64,000 bases of DNA from Sva-07 sp963728195 (GCA_963728195.1 CAVSIX010000007.1:186001-250000); one strand, 5' to 3'. Positions 39,044 to 48,342 are shown, numbered from the stretch's first letter. Program-made: numbers and translations. Notes: generated from the letters alone by a model not told the origin.

Positions 39044-40660
39044 TCAGCCCGACACCGGGATCTGCACGCTGAAGACCACCTCGTCGAACTCGCCGTAGCG
39101 AGCGGTGACCTCGAAGGTCCAGAGGCCGGCCACCGGTAGGTCGACAGCGGTGCCGACCACGTGGTTCACCCCGGCCGGGAACGTCTCGATGTCGAACGGA
39201 GGGATGTCGTCTGCGGGCAGTTCGGCCGTCACCGTGATCTCGTCGGCCCGGTCGAGCGCTCCGGACGGCGAGGTGACATAGATGTGCATCTCGGTACCGC
39301 CGGTCACCGCCGGGTCGAGTTCGACCTGGGCGACGCGTTCGCCCACCACCGCCGACGCCGAGGCGATCTCGGCGATGTCGAGCGGTGGCGGTGAGTTCAC
39401 CAATCCGGCGGTCGCCCCGAGGATCAGCACCATGCCGGCGACCTCGAACGCCATCGAACGCCGCAGGATGCCGCTGGCATCGTCGTCACGAGTGTGGATC
39501 GTCCGACGGTTGAACGCCGCCAGGGCGACGACGACCGCGACGATCACCAGCTTGATCACCAACCAGCGGCCGTAGCTCGAGTCGGTCAACCCGGCGAGCG
39601 ACCCGAGCTGCCGCCATGCGTTGACGGTGCCGGTGACGGCCAGTGCCACCACCGCTCCCAGCGCCCAGGGCGAGAACCGTCCCACCGTCGCCCAGAACTG
39701 CCCGGCTGCCGGGGCGACGAGGACGAGCGCGAGCCCTCCGACCCAGATCGACATCGCGGCGAGGTGCACGAGCGTCGCGATGAATGCGATCACGATCGCG
39801 TCGCCCGAGATCGCATGGCCACCGGCAGCGACCACGCCGAGCACGCCGAGCCCGAGTGCACCGGCCACGACCGCCCCGCCACGCACCACCAGCCGGGATC
39901 GCAGCGGGATCAGGATGCTGAACATGGCGATCGCCACGAGCCTTGCGATCCACCACTGACCTGACTGGGTGTCCGCCACCGATCCCCACGCGACGAACGA
40001 ACCACCGATGAGGTTCGCCTGGGCGGCGATCATCCACAGCGTGCCGACGAAGGCCAGTTCGGCGGCGATGACGAGCAGGGCACCGACTCGACGGGCACCG
40101 ATCACCGACGGGGTCAGCGCGATGGCGAGCACCAGGCCGCCGACCAGAATCGCGACCCCGGCGTAACTGACGAACCGTCCGACACCGAGCAGGAAGTCCT
40201 CGGAACTGCTGCTCGAACCGCCGTCGAACAGCCCGTCGAGGACGCCCGGGGTGACCGACGACGGCACGCCGACCGAGAACGTGAACGAACCGCGAACCCG
40301 ATGGGAGTCGGCGGACACCGCCTGCCACGCAACGACGTAGGAGCCGTCGTCGAGTGTCGACGGGATCGATGCCCGCATGCGGTCCGATCCGGCCGACTGG
40401 TCGACATCTCCGAGCGCGACGTCGTTGCCGTTCGAGTCGACCAGCCGGATGCCGGGCTCGATCGGGTCGACCCCTTCGGTGAACTGCAGCGCGATCTCGG
40501 TCGGTGAGACCTCGAGGAGTTGCTGATTGGCGGGAAACGACGACAGCAGCTCGGCGTGAGCCCAAGCCGTACCGGCAGCAGCGAGGATGCCCAGCACGAC
40601 GACGACCATCCCGACGAGGGCGGCGGCGCGGCTGCGGAGGGGCGAGTTCTCGGCGGTCAC
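39044..40660 (-). CDS. CopC-CopD fusion copper protein
   Basis: A 538-residue membrane protein. A signal sequence is followed by a CopC domain: the mature N-terminus starts at HAELLSSFPA (candidate Cu ligand His1), and the SADSHRVRG segment holds the Asp and His of the second site. Residues about 140-400 form a CopD domain with eight or more helices, including GGHAISGD and VHLAAMSIWVGGLAL. A further C-terminal beta domain (ELPADDIPPFDIETFP) resembles YtkA/FixH-like domains. It is thought to bind copper outside and move it inward. The upstream neighbour is a DUF1775 protein, 16 bases away. The start is uncertain: GTG at 40660 or 40666. Confidence 0.85.
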   Translation of the reverse strand: MTAENSPLRSRAAALVGMVVVVLGILAAAGTAWAHAELLSSFPANQQLLEVSPTEIALQFTEGVDPIEPGIRLVDSNGNDVALGDVDQSAGSDRMRASIPSTLDDGSYVVAWQAVSADSHRVRGSFTFSVGVPSSVTPGVLDGLFDGGSSSSSEDFLLGVGRFVSYAGVAILVGGLVLAIALTPSVIGARRVGALLVIAAELAFVGTLWMIAAQANLIGGSFVAWGSVADTQSGQWWIARLVAIAMFSILIPLRSRLVVRGGAVVAGALGLGVLGVVAAGGHAISGDAIVIAFIATLVHLAAMSIWVGGLALVLVAPAAGQFWATVGRFSPWALGAVVALAVTGTVNAWRQLGSLAGLTDSSYGRWLVIKLVIVAVVVALAAFNRRTIHTRDDDASGILRRSMAFEVAGMVLILGATAGLVNSPPPLDIAEIASASAVVGERVAQVELDPAVTGGTEMHIYVTSPSGALDRADEITVTAELPADDIPPFDIETFPAGVNHVVGTAVDLPVAGLWTFEVTARYGEFDEVVFSVQIPVSG

Positions 40661-40676
40661 CAGCACGGGAGTCTCG

Positions 40677-41474
40677 TCAGCTGGCGTCGGGGGGCGTGTC
40701 GGCCCGTGCCTGGCGGGAGCGGAAGACGACGTACGCACCCAGGGCGAGCACAGCGGCGATCGATGCGATGAAGATGACGGTGCCGGTGCCGGAGTTGCCC
40801 GTCTCCTCCTCGCTGGTTGCGATGAGCGCGGGTTCGCTGGTGCCTGGCACGGCACTCGGCTCGGTCGTCGGGTCGGTTGTCGCGGCCGGCACGGTGGAGG
40901 TCGGCGCTTCGGTGGTCGTCGCTTCGGTGACTTCGGGCTCGGTGAGTTCGGGCTCGGTGACCGGTGCTTCGGTCGCCTCCGGCTCGGCGGGCGGCGCGGC
41001 GACCGGTCCCGTCAGTTCCATTGCGGGTGCCGGCTCGTCGAGCTCGTCACCCGGCTCGGCGGGAATCCCGATCCAGCGGATCTCGCCGACTTCGCAACGC
41101 TGCACGAACGGGAAGTAGATCGTCGCATCAGGCGTCGGCGGCAGGGTCATCGTCACGGAAAATGTTCCCTCGACGTCGTCGGCCAGCGGTCCACCGGCGA
41201 ACGTCACGATCGTGTCGCCGTCGACGACGTCGACCGAACCCTCCCAGCCGTCGACGGCCTCGGCAATCGGGTCGGTGACGCCCTCGGGCAATCGCATGTC
41301 GAGCTGCACGGTGGGCGAACCGGTGCAACCGTGTTCGACCGTGAACCCGACCGTCTGGCGCGAGCCCGCTTGCGCCTGGGCCGGATCGGGATCGATGTGT
41401 GCCGATGCGACACCACCGGTGGCGAAAAGGACCGTCGAACTGACGGCGGCAGCGAGGGCGAGTCGACGGATCAT
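40677..41474 (-). CDS. DUF1775 (YcnI-like) copper-binding protein
   Basis: A 265-residue exported protein. After the signal peptide, the mature protein starts with HIDPDPAQAQ, where His1 can bind copper as in YcnI. The DUF1775 core shows FTVEHGCTGSPTVQLDMRLP and a Trp-containing segment DGWEGSVDVV. A long Thr/Glu/Pro linker and a C-terminal helix (TVIFIASIAAVLALGAYVVF) anchor it to the membrane. YcnI-type proteins bind Cu(II). It is the first gene of a two-gene operon with the CopC-CopD fusion, and divergent to a DUF305 gene, so a copper system is likely. Confidence 0.85.
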   Translation of the reverse strand: MIRRLALAAAVSSTVLFATGGVASAHIDPDPAQAQAGSRQTVGFTVEHGCTGSPTVQLDMRLPEGVTDPIAEAVDGWEGSVDVVDGDTIVTFAGGPLADDVEGTFSVTMTLPPTPDATIYFPFVQRCEVGEIRWIGIPAEPGDELDEPAPAMELTGPVAAPPAEPEATEAPVTEPELTEPEVTEATTTEAPTSTVPAATTDPTTEPSAVPGTSEPALIATSEEETGNSGTGTVIFIASIAAVLALGAYVVFRSRQARADTPPDAS

Positions 41475-41538
41475 GGCGCCGCAAGGTTACGGGCCTGTGT
41501 GCGGTTCACCCGTACAGGCCGCTCCGTACACTGTGACG

Positions 41539-42228
41539 ATGCGTTCCTCGCTGCGAGTCGACGATTCCGACGCCGTCGACGTCGATGCGCCAGCCGCCGA
41601 CGACTCACTCTCCGACGCCGCCGCGCAGCGCTTGTTGCGACTGGTCCTGGTCGTGTTGGTCACCGCCGTCGTCACCGGTCTGTTCGCCGGTGCGGCCATC
41701 TGGGCCCTCGGTGCTGACGATGAGCCCGCCGCACCGATGAACGCCGTCGACGTCGGGTTCCTGCAGGACATGCTCGACCACCACGATCAGGCATTGCTGA
41801 TCTCGAACCTGTACCTCGACGGCCAGCCGCAGGGCGATGCCGCTCCGTACGCCCGAGAAGTGATCATGTTCCAGACCCGCGACATCGGCTGGATGGAGGA
41901 CTGGCTCGCCGAGGAGGGCTACTCGCGCGGGGCGCCGGGGCGCATGGCGATGACGTGGATGGACGAGCCGACACCGGTGGCCGACATGACCGGAATGCAG
42001 ACGCCCGAGCGACTGCAGCAGCTGTCCGACGCGCGCGGCACCCGAGCCGACCGCCTGTTCTTCGAGATCATGAGCGACCATCACCTCGGCGGGGTCCACA
42101 TGGCCGACCATGCGGCTGCCAACGGGGCTCGCGAAGAGATCACCGAGTTCGCAGAAGCCGTCTCGCGCAATCAGCGCATCGAGGTGGTCGAGTACCAGCG
42201 CGCGATGGAGCGCCTCGGCCTCACCTGA
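41539..42228 (+). CDS. DUF305 protein, membrane-anchored
   Basis: A 229-residue protein with one N-terminal helix (LVLVVLVTAVVTGLFAGAAIW) and an extracytoplasmic four-helix DUF305 domain. The His/Met-rich motifs MLDHHDQAL, IMFQTRDIGWMEDWL and MSDHHLGGVHMADHA are typical; the family is linked with copper and stress. It is divergent from the DUF1775-CopCD operon (64 bases apart). The ATG at 41539 is the best start. A long hairpin follows its stop. Confidence 0.85.
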   Translation: MRSSLRVDDSDAVDVDAPAADDSLSDAAAQRLLRLVLVVLVTAVVTGLFAGAAIWALGADDEPAAPMNAVDVGFLQDMLDHHDQALLISNLYLDGQPQGDAAPYAREVIMFQTRDIGWMEDWLAEEGYSRGAPGRMAMTWMDEPTPVADMTGMQTPERLQQLSDARGTRADRLFFEIMSDHHLGGVHMADHAAANGAREEITEFAEAVSRNQRIEVVEYQRAMERLGLT

Positions 42229-42272
42229 CCCGGGCGCCAACTCGACCTCCGGCCACGCGGCCCACTCGCGTT

Positions 42273-42315
42273 CTCGTGAACTTCGTCACCCCTGAGAGGT
42301 GAAGAAGTTCACGAG
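42273..42315. terminator. Hairpin between convergent DUF305 and helicase genes
   Basis: A 12-bp stem, CTCGTGAACTTC (42273-42284) with its complement at 42304-42315, encloses a smaller inner TCACC/GGTGA stem. It lies 45 bases after the DUF305 stop and 20 bases after the helicase stop in its own direction. A bidirectional terminator is the simplest reading. Confidence 0.7.
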
Positions 42316-42334
42316 ATGGCGAAATCGGGTCGGG

Positions 42335-44716
42335 TCAGAGCTTCTTGAGGGGGGCCCAGGCGAGGGCGAGGTGCTTGGTGCCCGTGCCGGGGAAGTTGAT
42401 CGTCGCCTCGGCCTTCTCGCCGGTGCCGGAGATGTCGATGATGACACCGGCGCCGAAGGCAGGATGCTCGACGTCGTCGCCGATGCGGAGCCCGAGGTCC
42501 TGGCTGTTCGACGGTGTCGGCGCCGGCTTCGAGCCCGACCGGATCGCCGCTTCGACCACACGATCTCGGTGCTCCTCCTGGGCCGCCTTCGCGTCGAGGA
42601 TGTCGGCGTTGATGTCGCGACCGCCGCCACCGCTCCCCCGGCGGTAGGGCGGCGGGTCGCCGTAGCCGGAGTCACGGCGTCGATAGCTCTGGCGGCCATA
42701 GCTCGAGCGACCCGTGACGTTGCCCTTCGACTCGATCAGGCTCGGCGGGATCTCGTCGAAGAACCGTGACGGCGGGTTGTACTGCGTCGAGCCGAACAGC
42801 TGACGGCTCCAGGCGTGCGACATGTACAGCCGCTTCATGGCGCGGGTGATGCCCACGTAGGCGAGGCGGCGTTCCTCCTCCATCTCGGCGGGTTCGGTCA
42901 GCGCCCGGATGTGCGGGAAGATGCCCTCCTCGCACCCGACGAGGAACACGACGGGGAACTCCAGGCCCTTGGCGGAATGGAGCGTCATCAGCACGACTTG
43001 ATCCTCGATCTCGCCGTCGGGCAGATCGTCCGTGTCGGCGACGAGCGCGACCTGCTCGAGGAACTCGTCCATCACCGTGAACTCGCGGGCCGAACCGACC
43101 AGCTCGCCGAGGTTCTCGATGCGGGTGTGCGCCTCGATCGTGTCCTCGGCTTCGAGCTCGGCGAGATACCCCGAGCCGTCGAGTGCGGCCTGCAGCACGT
43201 CGCCGGGACCCTGATCGGGGTCGGCGACGACCGCGGCCATTGCGTCGAGTAGATCGACGAACGAGGCGATGCCACGGACCGCCGGCCCCGTGATGCCCGC
43301 CTCGTCGGCGCGGCGCAGTGCCCCGGCGAACGCGATGCCCTCGCCGGCGGCGAACGAGTCGAGCTTGGCGACGCTGGCGTCACCGATGCCGCGCTTGGGC
43401 ACGTTGAGCACCCGTTTGACGCTGACCTCGTCGGCCGGGTTGATGACGGCGCGGAGATAGGCCATTGCATCCTTGATCTCGCGCCGGTCGTAGAAGCGCG
43501 TCCCGCCGACGACCTTGTACGGAACGCCGAGGCGCATGAACGCCTCCTCGATCACCCGGCTCTGTGCGTTGGTGCGGTAGAGCACGGCCATCTCGCGGAA
43601 GTTGGTGGCATCGTCGGCGTGCAGCTGGCGGGCGGTGCCGGCGACCCACGTGGCCTCGTCGCCTTCGTCCTCGGCGTGGTAGCGCACGATGCGCTCCCCC
43701 GTGCCGCTGTCGGTCCACAGCGACTTGGGCTTGCGTTCGACGTTGTTGTCGATCACCGCGTTGGCCGCATCGAGGATCGTCTGCGTACTGCGGTAGTTCT
43801 GATCGAGGATCACGGTGGTGACGTCGGGGAACGCCTCCTCGAACTCGAGGATGTTGCGAAAATCCGCCCCGCGAAACTTGTACACGCTCTGATCGGTGTC
43901 ACCCACGACGCAGACGTTGCGGTGGCCGTCGGCGAGCAGCAGCACCAGTTCGTTCTGCGCCTGGTTCGTGTCCTGGTACTCGTCGACCAGGATGTGCTGG
44001 AACCGCTGGCGGTAGTGCTCGAGCACGTCGCCGTGCTCGCGGAACAGCTTGACCGTGTTGGTCAACAGGTCGTCGAAGTCCATCGCGCCCGCCTTGTGGA
44101 GGCGGGCCTGGTACTCGGCGTAGACGTCGGCGTGCTTGCGGTCGAAGATGTTCTGGGCCCGCCGCTGGGCTTCGTCGGGGTCGATCAGCTCGTTCTTCCA
44201 GAGACTGATGATCGCGTGCACCCCGCGCGGCGTGAACCGTTTCGGGTCGAGGCCCAGATCGCGGATGACGTAGCTGGTCAGCCGGTTGGAGTCGGCGGCG
44301 TCGTAGATCGAGAACTGACGCGGATAGCCGAGCACGTCGGCGTTGGCCCGCAGGATGCGCACGCACGCCGAGTGGAACGTGGACACCCACATCGTCTTCA
44401 CCACGGGCCCGACCAGGGCTCCGACCCGCTCGCGCATCTCGGCGGCGGCCTTGTTCGTGAACGTGATCGCGAGGATCTTCGAGGGGTGCACGCCGTTGTG
44501 GACCAGGTGGGCGATGCGATGGGTCAGCACCCGTGTCTTGCCCGAGCCGGCGCCGGCGATCACCAACAGCGGGCCGGACTCGTGGGCGACCGCATCGAGC
44601 TGGTCCGGATTCAGACCTTCGGCGAACGGCGACGGGCCGCGATCGACGAATGCATCGGGCGACGCACCGTCGGCGGGATGGGGGATGTCGTCGGCGAACA
44701 GCTCGTCGTCAGTCAT
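42335..44716 (-). CDS. pcrA: ATP-dependent DNA helicase, UvrD/PcrA type
   Basis: A 793-residue superfamily 1A helicase that acts in DNA repair and plasmid replication. Motifs visible in order are GAGSGKTRVL (Ia-region start), TFTNKAAAEMR, DEYQDTNQAQNE (II), VVGDTDQSVYKFRGAD (III), QNYRST (IV), the VVGGTRFYDRREIKDA region, and VFLVGCEEGIFPH with LTRA-like ends. The C-terminal 60 residues form the Tudor-like PcrA domain that contacts RNA polymerase. The ATG at 44716 is used; a GTG at 44728 is an alternative. Confidence 0.93.
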   Translation of the reverse strand: MTDDELFADDIPHPADGASPDAFVDRGPSPFAEGLNPDQLDAVAHESGPLLVIAGAGSGKTRVLTHRIAHLVHNGVHPSKILAITFTNKAAAEMRERVGALVGPVVKTMWVSTFHSACVRILRANADVLGYPRQFSIYDAADSNRLTSYVIRDLGLDPKRFTPRGVHAIISLWKNELIDPDEAQRRAQNIFDRKHADVYAEYQARLHKAGAMDFDDLLTNTVKLFREHGDVLEHYRQRFQHILVDEYQDTNQAQNELVLLLADGHRNVCVVGDTDQSVYKFRGADFRNILEFEEAFPDVTTVILDQNYRSTQTILDAANAVIDNNVERKPKSLWTDSGTGERIVRYHAEDEGDEATWVAGTARQLHADDATNFREMAVLYRTNAQSRVIEEAFMRLGVPYKVVGGTRFYDRREIKDAMAYLRAVINPADEVSVKRVLNVPKRGIGDASVAKLDSFAAGEGIAFAGALRRADEAGITGPAVRGIASFVDLLDAMAAVVADPDQGPGDVLQAALDGSGYLAELEAEDTIEAHTRIENLGELVGSAREFTVMDEFLEQVALVADTDDLPDGEIEDQVVLMTLHSAKGLEFPVVFLVGCEEGIFPHIRALTEPAEMEEERRLAYVGITRAMKRLYMSHAWSRQLFGSTQYNPPSRFFDEIPPSLIESKGNVTGRSSYGRQSYRRRDSGYGDPPPYRRGSGGGGRDINADILDAKAAQEEHRDRVVEAAIRSGSKPAPTPSNSQDLGLRIGDDVEHPAFGAGVIIDISGTGEKAEATINFPGTGTKHLALAWAPLKKL

Positions 44717-44790
44717 GTCGGCGACCACTCTAGAGAGCGGGTGTCACGGCGCAGATCGCCTCGACCGTCGCATCGTGATTCACTTGCGTC

Positions 44791-45441
44791 ATGGAGTACA
44801 CCGTCGTCACACCCGGGGAATTCGCTGAGCTCGAGGGACTCGGCGACTGGAGGTTCGTCCTCGGTTCGATCCACGCCACGTTCAGTGCGCCGAGCTTCCC
44901 CGGCGGCGCTGGACTGATCGGGACGATCGCCGAGATCGCCGAAGCCCACGCGCATCATCCCGACGTCGAGCTCCGCTACCCGGGTCGGGTGCACGTCCTG
45001 CTGACGACGCATGCGACCGGAACGCTCACGACGTCGGACGTCGACGTCGCCCGCGCCATCTCCGCAGCAGCGGCAGAGATCGACGCCACGTCCGATCCGT
45101 CCGACACTCAGGCGTTGGAGATCGGCATCGACACGATGGATGCCGACCGGATCCGGCCGTTCTGGGCCGCCGTGCTCGGCTACCGCGACCGCAGTGGAAA
45201 CCTGGTCGACCCGACGGGCAACGGACCGGCGATCTGGTTCCAACAGATGGCCGAGCCACGTACCCAGCGCAACCGCATCCACATCGACGTCAGCGTGCCC
45301 CACGACGAAGCCCGGCAACGGGTGCAAGACGCACTCGGCGCCGGCGGCGTCATGGTCTCCGACGACCATGCACCATCGTGGTGGGTCCTCGCCGACGCCG
45401 ACGGCAACGAAGCCTGCGTCTGCACCTGGCAGGACCGCTGA
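44791..45441 (+). CDS. Pterin-4a-carbinolamine dehydratase fused to a VOC domain
   Basis: A 216-residue fusion. The N-terminal 90 residues match 4a-hydroxytetrahydrobiopterin dehydratase, with EAHAHHPDVELRYPGRVHV and THATGTLTTSDVDVARAI carrying the catalytic histidines. Residues about 105-216 form a glyoxalase-like VOC domain (ALEIGIDTMDADRIRPFWAA, RNRIHIDVSVPHDEA, WWVLADADGNEACVC). The dehydratase half is probably an enzyme or a pterin-binding module; the VOC half has no recognised metal set beyond scattered His and Glu. The reaction is not known. Two palindromic repeats follow its stop. Confidence 0.82.
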   Translation: MEYTVVTPGEFAELEGLGDWRFVLGSIHATFSAPSFPGGAGLIGTIAEIAEAHAHHPDVELRYPGRVHVLLTTHATGTLTTSDVDVARAISAAAAEIDATSDPSDTQALEIGIDTMDADRIRPFWAAVLGYRDRSGNLVDPTGNGPAIWFQQMAEPRTQRNRIHIDVSVPHDEARQRVQDALGAGGVMVSDDHAPSWWVLADADGNEACVCTWQDR

Positions 45442-45458
45442 CTCTGACACGCGCTCCG

Positions 45459-45494
45459 ATGAGCGAGACGCCGGTATCTGGTCGGTTCGCTCAT
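45459..45494 (+). repeat. 36-bp palindrome, ATGAGC...GCTCAT family, copy 2
   Basis: Reads ATGAGCGAGACGCCGGTATC, then TGGTCGGTTCGCTCAT. The G at position 7 restores pairing with C30, and the inner T replaces C relative to copy 1. It follows the PCD-VOC gene by 17 bases. Confidence 0.85.
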
Positions 45495-45519
45495 CGTTGC
45501 CGTGGCCACACTCGTTCCG

Positions 45520-45555
45520 ATGAGCGAGACGCCGGTATCTGGTCGGTTCGCTCAT
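45520..45555 (+). repeat. 36-bp palindrome, ATGAGC...GCTCAT family, copy 3
   Basis: Identical to copy 2 and 25 bases away, in the same orientation; its end is 18 bases before the stop of the convergent DUF4097 gene. The flank TCCG just before the element is also shared with copy 2. Confidence 0.85.
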
Positions 45556-45573
45556 CGCTCGCGCCGAGCTCGA

Positions 45574-46410
45574 TCAGCCGGGCGGGCGGAGCGTGACCGA
45601 GCCGTTCGTGCTGGAGAGATCGATCACGAACTCGCTGGACGGATCGGTTCGTACGAAGTTGTCGGTCGATCCGTTGTCGGATCGAAGGTCCACGCGGTAC
45701 AGGACGTCGGCGTCGGGCACGACGACGTCGATGCGCCCGTTGCTCGTCTGCGCCGACACCGACGTCGGTGGGTCGACGAACGACAGCTCGATGCTGCCGT
45801 TGTCGGTGTCGGCCGTCACCACGGCCGCCGACAGTCGTCGCCCCGTGATGGCGCCGTTGTCGTTGGAGACGCGGATGTCGCCGCTGACGTCTTCCAGATC
45901 GATCGACCCGTTGTCGTTGTCGACGTCGATCGGGCCGCTCGCACCACGGAGACGAACCGATCCGTTCGACGCGTCCACGACGAGCGGTCGGTCGGCCGGG
46001 ACCCGCAACGTGTAGTCGACCGAGCACCACGGCGACCCGAAGGCGGGACAACTCCCTCGGACGACGAGCTGGTCACCGACGATCCTGCTCGAGATCCGGG
46101 TCGACTGCCAGCCGTTGGTCACATCGGCGACGACGGTGATCTCTTCGCCATCGGTCGCATCGATCGTGATCGAGCCGTTCTCGTTGCGGAGATCCACCGA
46201 CACGACTTCAGCGGCGACGAAGGTCTCCGTGGTCGTGTACTGCGAGCGCGCGAGCAGGCTGAGGACGTTGTAGGTGCCCCACCCGAGTGTCGCGATCGCG
46301 AGCATGGCGCCCGGGATCAGCCAGGCCGTCCGCACCGCCCTCGACGGGGGGCGCGCCGGCGGGGTCGACAGGTCGGGCGTGGGCGGGGGCAGTGTCGATG
46401 TGTCGGTCAT
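45574..46410 (-). CDS. DUF4097-type beta-helix protein, membrane-anchored
   Basis: A 278-residue protein with a Pro-rich cytoplasmic start, one transmembrane helix (AWLIPGAMLAIATLGW) and an extracellular repetitive beta domain. Nine or so NGSI/NGAI/NGRI turns repeat at about 20-30-residue spacing, as in DUF4097 adhesin-like proteins. It is the last gene of the operon ABC ATPase-FtsX-kinase-regulator-DUF4097. Function unknown; the context suggests a cell-envelope sensor or output. The ATG at 46408-46410 is used. Confidence 0.8.
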   Translation of the reverse strand: MTDTSTLPPPTPDLSTPPARPPSRAVRTAWLIPGAMLAIATLGWGTYNVLSLLARSQYTTTETFVAAEVVSVDLRNENGSITIDATDGEEITVVADVTNGWQSTRISSRIVGDQLVVRGSCPAFGSPWCSVDYTLRVPADRPLVVDASNGSVRLRGASGPIDVDNDNGSIDLEDVSGDIRVSNDNGAITGRRLSAAVVTADTDNGSIELSFVDPPTSVSAQTSNGRIDVVVPDADVLYRVDLRSDNGSTDNFVRTDPSSEFVIDLSSTNGSVTLRPPG

Positions 46411-46432
46411 GGTCGCAGTCCCATCTGGTCGG

Positions 46433-47077
46433 TCAGTCCTTCAGCCACTGGAGCACCGCGAGCACGCGGCGGTGATCGTCGGGCGCAGGTGGCAGGTCGA
46501 GCTTGGTGAAGATGTTGCCGACGTGCTTCTCGACGGCCTTGTCGCTGACGACGAGCGTGCGGGCGATCGCCGTGTTGGAACGTCCCTCGGCCATCAGTTC
46601 GAGGACTTCACGTTCACGTGGGGTCAGCCGCTCGAGCGGGTCGAGCTGACGGCTCCTCGCGAGCAGTTGCGCCACCACCTCGGGGTCGAGCACGGTCGCG
46701 CCGTCCGCCACTCGACGGACCGCTCCGAGGAACTCGCTGATCTCGGCGATGCGGTCCTTCAGCAGGTAGCCGATCGACGACGTGTTGGCGCCGAGCAGGT
46801 CGGTGGCGTACTGCGCTTCGACGTACTGCGAGAGCACCAGGAGACCGATCTCGGGCAGCTCGGTGCGGATCCGGAGTGCGGCACGCAGACCGTCGTCGGT
46901 GTGGGTCGGGGGCATGCGCACGTCGACGATCGCCAGATCGGGATGGTGCAGGTGGACGACACGGATCAGTTCGTCGGCATCCCCGACCGTCGCCACCACC
47001 TCCTCGCCGGCATCGGCGAGGATGCGCGTGAGTCCGGCGCGCAACAACACCGAATCCTCGGCGATCACGATCCGCAC
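46433..47077 (-). CDS. Response regulator, NarL/LuxR type
   Basis: A 214-residue regulator. The receiver has IAEDSVLLR, phosphorylated Asp52 in AIVDVRMPP, and Lys107 in GYLLKDR. The C-terminal LuxR-type helix-turn-helix is LTPREREVLELMAEGRSN and following. The start is a GTG at 47075-47077, overlapping the kinase gene by 13 bases, so the pair is coupled. Its likely targets are the adjoining ABC exporter or DUF4097 gene, by position. Confidence 0.92.
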   Translation of the reverse strand: MRIVIAEDSVLLRAGLTRILADAGEEVVATVGDADELIRVVHLHHPDLAIVDVRMPPTHTDDGLRAALRIRTELPEIGLLVLSQYVEAQYATDLLGANTSSIGYLLKDRIAEISEFLGAVRRVADGATVLDPEVVAQLLARSRQLDPLERLTPREREVLELMAEGRSNTAIARTLVVSDKAVEKHVGNIFTKLDLPPAPDDHRRVLAVLQWLKD

Positions 47078-48324
47078 GGCAACTCCACCATGATCGTCGT
47101 CGGGCCGCCGTCAGGACTGATCACGTACGTCGCGCCGCCCAGCCCGGCCACCCGCTCGCGCAGCCCAGCGAGTCCGCTGCCCTTCGACGCATCGGCTCCT
47201 CCGCAACCGTTGTCGCGGACTTCGACGACCAAGCGGTCGGCCGTGCGCGCGATGGTGACATGGGCCCGCGTTGCACCACTGTGCCGGGCGACGTTGGTCA
47301 ACGCCTCGGTGACGACGAAGTACGCTGCGCTCTCGACGGCAGCCGGCGGCCGTTCGGCGACCTGCACGTCGAGGACGACCGGCACCGGTGACCGCGCCAC
47401 CACTGCGGAGAGTGCTGCGTCGATGCCGCGGTCCTCGAGGATCACCGGGTGGATCCCGCGCACGAGGTCTCGGATCTCGCTCAACGCCGCCTTGGCCTCG
47501 CCGTGGGCGGCGGCCACCATCGCCTTGCCGGCCTCCGGATCGTCGTCGAGTTGCTCGCGGGCGGCGCCGAGTGTGGCGGCGAGGGCCACGAGGCGTTGCT
47601 GTGCGCCGTCGTGGAGATCGCGCTCGATCCGTCGACGCTCGGCCTCGGCCGAGTCCACGGCTGCGGTCCGCCGGGTCTGCGCTTCGACGACCTGCGCGCC
47701 GAGTCGCTCCTGATCGGTCGGACCGAGCAACCGGTTGGCCATACGCCACTGCAGCTCGGCGACGCCGAGGGTCACCCACGGCGCCACGAGCGCCACGCCG
47801 ATCATGCCGACGACCGGCGCCAGCCATCGTGCGGGGTCCGACGCCTCCACGTCGAACAGGAAGAACTTGGCGCTGTCGTCGGGCATCGTGCCGATGAACA
47901 ACGGCAGCGTCAGCATCGCCAACGATCCGCACCAGGCGACGGTCGCCACCAGGTAGCCCACGACGCTCACCGGCAGGATCGCCATGTGGTGGCCGAATTC
48001 CCGCCATCGAGCGCCGGACCGCAACCGCTCGCCGAGGCGCCGCCACCGGCTGGTCGCACGAAACGGTGGGACCGACTCGGCGATCGGTTCACCGATCAAG
48101 CCCGCTCGCGATCGCTCGAGGCGGGCGAGGCCGTGCGACACGATCGAGGTCAGCCAGGCGAGCGGCACACCCACGAGGAAGAATGGCAGAAGGCTCACCG
48201 ACAGTGCGGCCATCACGACGACGATGACGAACGTGATGATCGCGATCGGCAGCCCGAGCGCCACGTGCGCGGCCGCACGGAGGAGACGTCCGGGATGGCT
48301 CCACGGGCGGAAGAGATTTCCCAT
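47065..48324 (-). CDS. Sensor histidine kinase, HisKA_3 type
   Basis: A 419-residue membrane kinase. About five hydrophobic segments (for example LGLPIAIITFVIVVVMAALSV) form the input domain. The phosphoacceptor helix is RRIERDLHDGAQQRLVALAA and the ATPase has TEALTNVARHSGA, VRDNGCGG and GSGLAGLRERV. It belongs with the NarL-type regulator next to it. The ATG at 48324 is used; a GTG at 48336 is an alternative. The FtsX gene ends 18 bases upstream. Confidence 0.92.
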   Translation of the reverse strand: MGNLFRPWSHPGRLLRAAAHVALGLPIAIITFVIVVVMAALSVSLLPFFLVGVPLAWLTSIVSHGLARLERSRAGLIGEPIAESVPPFRATSRWRRLGERLRSGARWREFGHHMAILPVSVVGYLVATVAWCGSLAMLTLPLFIGTMPDDSAKFFLFDVEASDPARWLAPVVGMIGVALVAPWVTLGVAELQWRMANRLLGPTDQERLGAQVVEAQTRRTAAVDSAEAERRRIERDLHDGAQQRLVALAATLGAAREQLDDDPEAGKAMVAAAHGEAKAALSEIRDLVRGIHPVILEDRGIDAALSAVVARSPVPVVLDVQVAERPPAAVESAAYFVVTEALTNVARHSGATRAHVTIARTADRLVVEVRDNGCGGADASKGSGLAGLRERVAGLGGATYVISPDGGPTTIMVELPCGS

Positions 48325-48342
48325 GACTCGACGCACGATAAT

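Noticed and set aside
41508..41538. CCGTACA direct repeat before the DUF305 gene as a copper operator
   Set aside because: It does not look like a CsoR or CueR site, and a 7-base repeat is too short to call.
45459..45555. CRISPR-like pair of repeats
   Set aside because: Only two 36-bp copies with a 25-base gap, and single copies elsewhere at gene ends; no cas genes. The elements are palindromic interspersed repeats, not an array.
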